In this document: positions 16,912 to 20,141 of the stretch, piece after piece | How the letters are laid out: each line of letters opens with the position of its first letter | Numbering within the stretch: the stretch's first letter is position 1 | Source of the DNA: Strigomonas culicis | Lineage: Eukaryota > Euglenozoa > Kinetoplastea > Trypanosomatida > Trypanosomatidae | Reading direction: 5' to 3' | Length of the DNA stretch: 20,141 nt | Assembly: GCA_000482145.1 (NCBI GenBank) | Contig: AUXH01000358.1 | Location: 1 to 20,141, forward strand | The notes under the pieces: generated by a model | Told to the model about the DNA's origin: nothing | Database searches by the model: none | What the model saw: only the letters and a program-made list of their open reading frames with translations | Position numbers and translations under genes: made by a program

Positions 16912-19258
16912 CTGCAGTGGCAGCAGCGGCCTGCGGTTGGGCTGGTGGGGCTGTGGCCGCGTGCATCGGCGTCGACGGGAGCGTCGCGATGGTCGGCGGT
17001 GCCACGGCCCCGCGCAAGCCCCGCGGCGGCGATGTGTTCGGCGTCAGGTTCTGCGAAACGCGCGTCATGCTGGGGCGCGGGCTCGTGTTGAGCGTGGCGC
17101 CGCCGCCGCCGCCACTCATCTGCAGCTGCTGCAGCCCTATGGGCGGCGGGGATGGGAAGAGGTGATCCCGGTCCTTCTCCTTCTTCAGCGTGTCCTTGTA
17201 CAAAGCATTGCTGGCACTCGTCGCGGCGCCCGGCACGGTGGGGCCGGCGTGGTGGCTGGCGGCCGGCGGCGGCGGCGGCGGCTGGGACGGCGGCGGTGAC
17301 TGCAGCAGCGCGGAGGCCGCCAGCGGGGGAAGGTACGACAGCTGCGCGCCGTACTGCTGCTGCGTCACGTGCTCCACCTCGCGCGCGTTCGGCATCGCCG
17401 AGCGCAGCGCCGGCGCCATCGGGCTGTAGTGCAGCTCCACGACCGCGATGGGGACCGGCTCCTCCTCCGCCGCGTCCTCGCCGTCCTCGTCGCTGCCGTT
17501 CGGCTCGCAGCGGTCCTCCGGATCGGAGACGAGCCAGTCCCTGCTCTTGGGGCTGTGGCCGGTGCCGACGGAGTGGCACGACCCCGCCTCCTCCGGCAGC
17601 GGGCTCGTGCGGTGCCGGCGGTGCCGCCGCGCCGCGCGCCGGCGCAGCTCCTGCTGCAGCCGCGTCAGCAGCAGGGTGTAGAAGGACAGGATCTTCTGCC
17701 GCGTCGCGGCCTCCTGTAGGTTCTTCAGGCGGCTGGCACCGGCGCTGCTCACAGGCGCGGCCGCGGCCGCGGCGCCGTCGCCGCTGGGGTGGTCGTACAA
17801 GCTGCCGGCGAGCGTCGACGTGGAGGCAGCGGAGGAGAGCGGCGTGTGCACGGCGGCGGGCCGCGGGCTCGCGTGGACGGAGCCCACCGGCGCGCCCGGC
17901 CCCGCCGCGCTGAAGCTGCGGCCGGGGAGGCGCCGCACCACCGGTGACGCGCACGCCGACGCCGCGCCCGACGGCCCGTGCACCGGCGTCGCCGTGGCGC
18001 TCGCGGGTGGCTGGCCAGCCGCCGCCGGCGCGCCGCCAGCGGCCCCGCTCGCCACGGTGTGGTAGCCGTTGCTGGTGTCCGTGTAGGCGGGCGGCAGGAA
18101 GAGCAGCACGTACTTGCCGTTCAGCTCCCGCGTCGGCACAGGGTACGCGTAGGGCTGCGCGAGGCTCTCGTGGCCGACGCCCCGCGCCGCCGCGGCGGCA
18201 GCGACGTGGCGCATGCTAGGGGGCGCGCTCGCGGCCGGCAGCCGCCACTGGCCGACCGCCGCCGCCCTGGGCGAGCCCGTACTGAGGCTGCTGAAGAGCA
18301 GCGGCGCCAGGCCGCCCTCCGCCGACAGCGAGCCGAGCCCGCGCACAACCGCGGCCCCCGCGCCGCTGGCCCGCAGGCCAAGGTTCGCGTCCTTCGCACT
18401 GCGTAGTCCGCCGCCGCCGGTGTTGTCGCCGCGCCGCACCGCCGTGTTGAAGGCGGAGAGCACCTGCTGCAGCCCACCCGACGGCGCGCCGTGCGCCGGC
18501 GTCGCCGCCTCCGGCGACGGCGAGGTCAGCCCGCCGCCGGAGCGGGGTCCCGGCGGCCTGCCGCCGACGATGGACTCACTGGGCGGCACGGTGTCCATGC
18601 GTTGGAAGAGCGACGCCTCCTGCGGCAGCGCCTCCGCCGATGGCTCCCGCACCAGCGCGGCCGCGTCGTCCGGCGGCGGGCTGTGTATCTCCGCGGTGGT
18701 GTTCCACTGATCTGGGCTGTCGCTCTCCGCCTCGCCGCGCGCCGCGGCGCCGGCCGTGACCCCCGCCACCGTTTCGCGGTGCAGCCCGCGCGACGGCGGC
18801 GGCGGCCGGCCGCTGAGGCTGAGCTGCGGGGTCATGTTGCTGTCGCTCGAGTAGAAGCCCGAGGCGTCGAGGAAGGAGCCGTCCCCCTCGCGCACGGAGG
18901 CGCTGGTCGAAAAGCGGCTGCGGCTCGCCTCGCTCACATCCGCAGCGGTGGTCTCCACGTCGCGGGGCCGGCCGCCGCCGCGGGTCCCCTCCTCCTCCGC
19001 GAGCTGCGGCGTGAGCGCCACCACCGGGCCGTTGACCGTCGCCGCCATCAGCGCCGGCGACGGCTCGCGGCTCGTGGACGTGGCTGCCGGCCCCTGCAGC
19101 GGCGGCGGCGTATCCGCCGGGCCTGGTGTCACAGCGGGCGCCGGCGCCGCGGTCGGCGGGGGGCTCAGCAGGTGCGGCACCGCCGTCTGGCGGATGTAGT
19201 AGCCGTACAGAGACTCGTACTTTCTCGTCACAAAAAGACTGCCTAACAGGTTCTCCAT
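10373..19258 (-). CDS. Giant protein with tandem degenerate tryparedoxin/nucleoredoxin-like domains
   Basis: About 2961 residues from ATG at 19258 to TAA at 10373. Most is low-complexity, with ordered islands. Island 1: strand LNGKYVLLFLPPAY (379-392), then T393-D-T-S396 where CxxC is expected; helix about 520-545; strand PIAVVELHY (603-611); P1067-TVLLIGPQGD (cis-Pro strand type); HPW at 1105-1107. Island 2: THVLLLFGAAW ending at W1773, then H-P-E-M (1774-1777); KVQVLFVSNDDD (1948-1959); RMPGSW (1969-1974); a FHVKHIPRVVAVE strand with P2037; FPW at 2122-2124. Island 3: LFVCLCATGAV, then P-A-T-L (2362-2365); KIYFVDAIFNKD (2652-2663); a strand near P2851; C-terminal helix. This order matches tryparedoxins and nucleoredoxins, which reduce disulfides through WCPPC. 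All three lack it, so redox activity is unlikely and a scaffold or binding role is inferred. An in-frame ATG at 19423 is upstream of the likely acceptor and is rejected. The gene call is firm; the fold assignment is inferred. Confidence 0.9.
16879..16908. repeat. (CAG)10 trinucleotide repeat
   Basis: Ten perfect CAG units inside the giant gene, with imperfect units on both sides. On the coding strand they read as GCT codons and give most of a polyalanine run near residues 783-794, within the huge insertion of the first thioredoxin-like region. Probably variable in length between strains. Confidence 0.92.
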
Positions 19259-20141
19259 CGTTTGTATTTTAAAACGCCTTTTTGAGTAATAATGTTCTTT
19301 TTTTCTTCTTCTACTTTTTGCTGCTGCTGCTGGTGGTGCTGATGTTTTCCTGGCAAGCACGCAAGCACACAGAGAACGAAAAAAAAAGGGGGGGATAAAC
19401 GCACGCGTAAAAAAAAGGATCAAAATGATTTAAAAAAAAAGACAAGAATACCTTTCTTGTCTCACCACCTCTATACGCTGTGCTTTTCTGGTAGTAGTAG
19501 TGGGCCTATTTATATCTCTATACTCACCTGAATGTATAAAAAAAAAAAGAATACGCTAAGTTAATGTTGTTGTTGTTTTTCTTTTCTAGAAAGAAAAAGG
19601 GGGAAAAAGGTACTAATAGTTGTTATATTATCCTGATTAAAGGAAAAAAAAAGAATACTGCAGAGAAAAAAAGAAAGAACGAAAAGGGGAAAGAAAAGGG
19701 AGAAGAAACAAAAATGAAATACACTGGAGAGGAAGTACAAGCCTTGGGTGTCAACGTGTCTTTGTTTTTTTCGAATCAAACACGGTTACTCTAATAATGA
19801 GTTTTCAATTGTTCATTTTCCTTTTTTTTTCGCTTTTTCAAAATGAAAAGGAGAAAAAAAAAAACAGTGAAGAAAAAAGAAAAAAAAAGCGTAAACAAAC
19901 GCCTGGAGGAAGAAAAAAAAAGAAAACGAAAAGAAAAGAGAATGCAAAAGTGAAGAAAGAATAGAAAGAAATCCTGTAAATCTTCACATGCATAATTATT
20001 TTTAACCTTTCGATTCTCTGTATTTTTTTTCCACACTTTTTCGTAATATGAATAAACGCTAGACAGCGAAAGGAAGAAAAAAAAAGAAAATGTATAAACA
20101 GTGTATATAAAAGAAAAAATGGAAAACAAATGAAAAAAAGA
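19259..20141. other. Upstream flank of the giant gene: leader, acceptor and AT-rich spacer
   Basis: AT-rich DNA with many A-rich runs on the plus strand (19424-20141), i.e. T- and C/T-rich on the transcribed sense strand. It holds the probable leader of the giant gene (19259-19349) and its acceptor. A further upstream gene, if it exists, would end beyond the window. The small frames at 19561-19794 and 19791-20129 consist of Lys- or Phe-rich homopolymer translation and are not credible. No RNA gene was seen. Confidence 0.75.
19350..19351 (-). promoter_or_regulatory. Candidate trans-splice acceptor for the giant gene
   Basis: On the minus strand a run of C and T (about 19375-19396) and a pyrimidine-rich stretch lead to the first AG at 19350-19351, preceded by GCC. 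The leader would be 91 bases with no ATG before 19258. This AG lies downstream of the in-frame ATG at 19423, so that ATG would not be in the mature mRNA. Confidence 0.6.

Noticed and set aside
14471..17299. 942-codon open frame on the plus strand
   Set aside because: It lies wholly antisense to the giant gene. Its product is Arg/Gly/Ala-rich, with no recognisable segments, as expected when GC-rich coding DNA is read in the wrong frame.
13415..18127. Active thioredoxin or tryparedoxin enzyme
   Set aside because: No CxxC motif is present in any of the islands at the active-site position, so a redox enzyme call is not supported.
19561..20129. Small frames rich in Lys or Phe near the right edge
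   Set aside because: These are translations of poly-A or poly-T tracts and probably reflect splice-signal-like spacer DNA.

Overview
The window looks like nuclear DNA of a trypanosomatid (kinetoplastid) protist. All five credible genes lie on the minus strand, head to tail and without introns. Coding DNA is very GC-rich (Ala, Pro, Gly and Ser codons ending in G or C). The spacers of about 0.4-0.9 kb are AT-rich and full of homopolymers. Most genes have a pyrimidine tract followed by an AG shortly before the start codon, as read on the minus strand. This fits polycistronic transcription with spliced-leader trans-splicing. The species cannot be named from the sequence alone.

In transcription order (right to left): (1) upstream flank 19259-20141; (2) a giant gene, 19258-10373, about 2961 residues; (3) spacer 9557-10372 with two AT palindromes; (4) 9556-7601, an unrecognised membrane protein with an N-terminal signal-like segment and about three C-terminal membrane spans; (5) spacer; (6) 7126-4778, an unrecognised 782-residue protein; (7) spacer; (8) 4387-3038, a CWC16/Yju2 (CCDC94/CCDC130-type) splicing factor, the only gene placed in a family with good confidence; (9) spacer; (10) 2509 to the window edge, the N-terminal 836 residues of a disordered Pro/Ser/Ala/Gly-rich protein with three NPF motifs and one DPF motif.

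The most interesting object is the giant protein. Most of it is low-complexity and probably disordered. Islands of ordered sequence, in the right order, resemble tryparedoxin/nucleoredoxin-type thioredoxin folds. Two are fairly clear (residues about 378-1107 and about 1755-2124) and a third is probable (about 2345-2961). In each, the position expected to hold the catalytic WCPPC motif is replaced (Y-TDTS, W-HPEM, V-PATL), and the loops are enlarged by tens to hundreds of residues. It reads as a tandem array of redox-dead tryparedoxin-like domains. I do not know this architecture as a described protein.

The neighbouring genes have no evident functional link. In trypanosomatids, adjacency in a polycistron does not imply a shared pathway.
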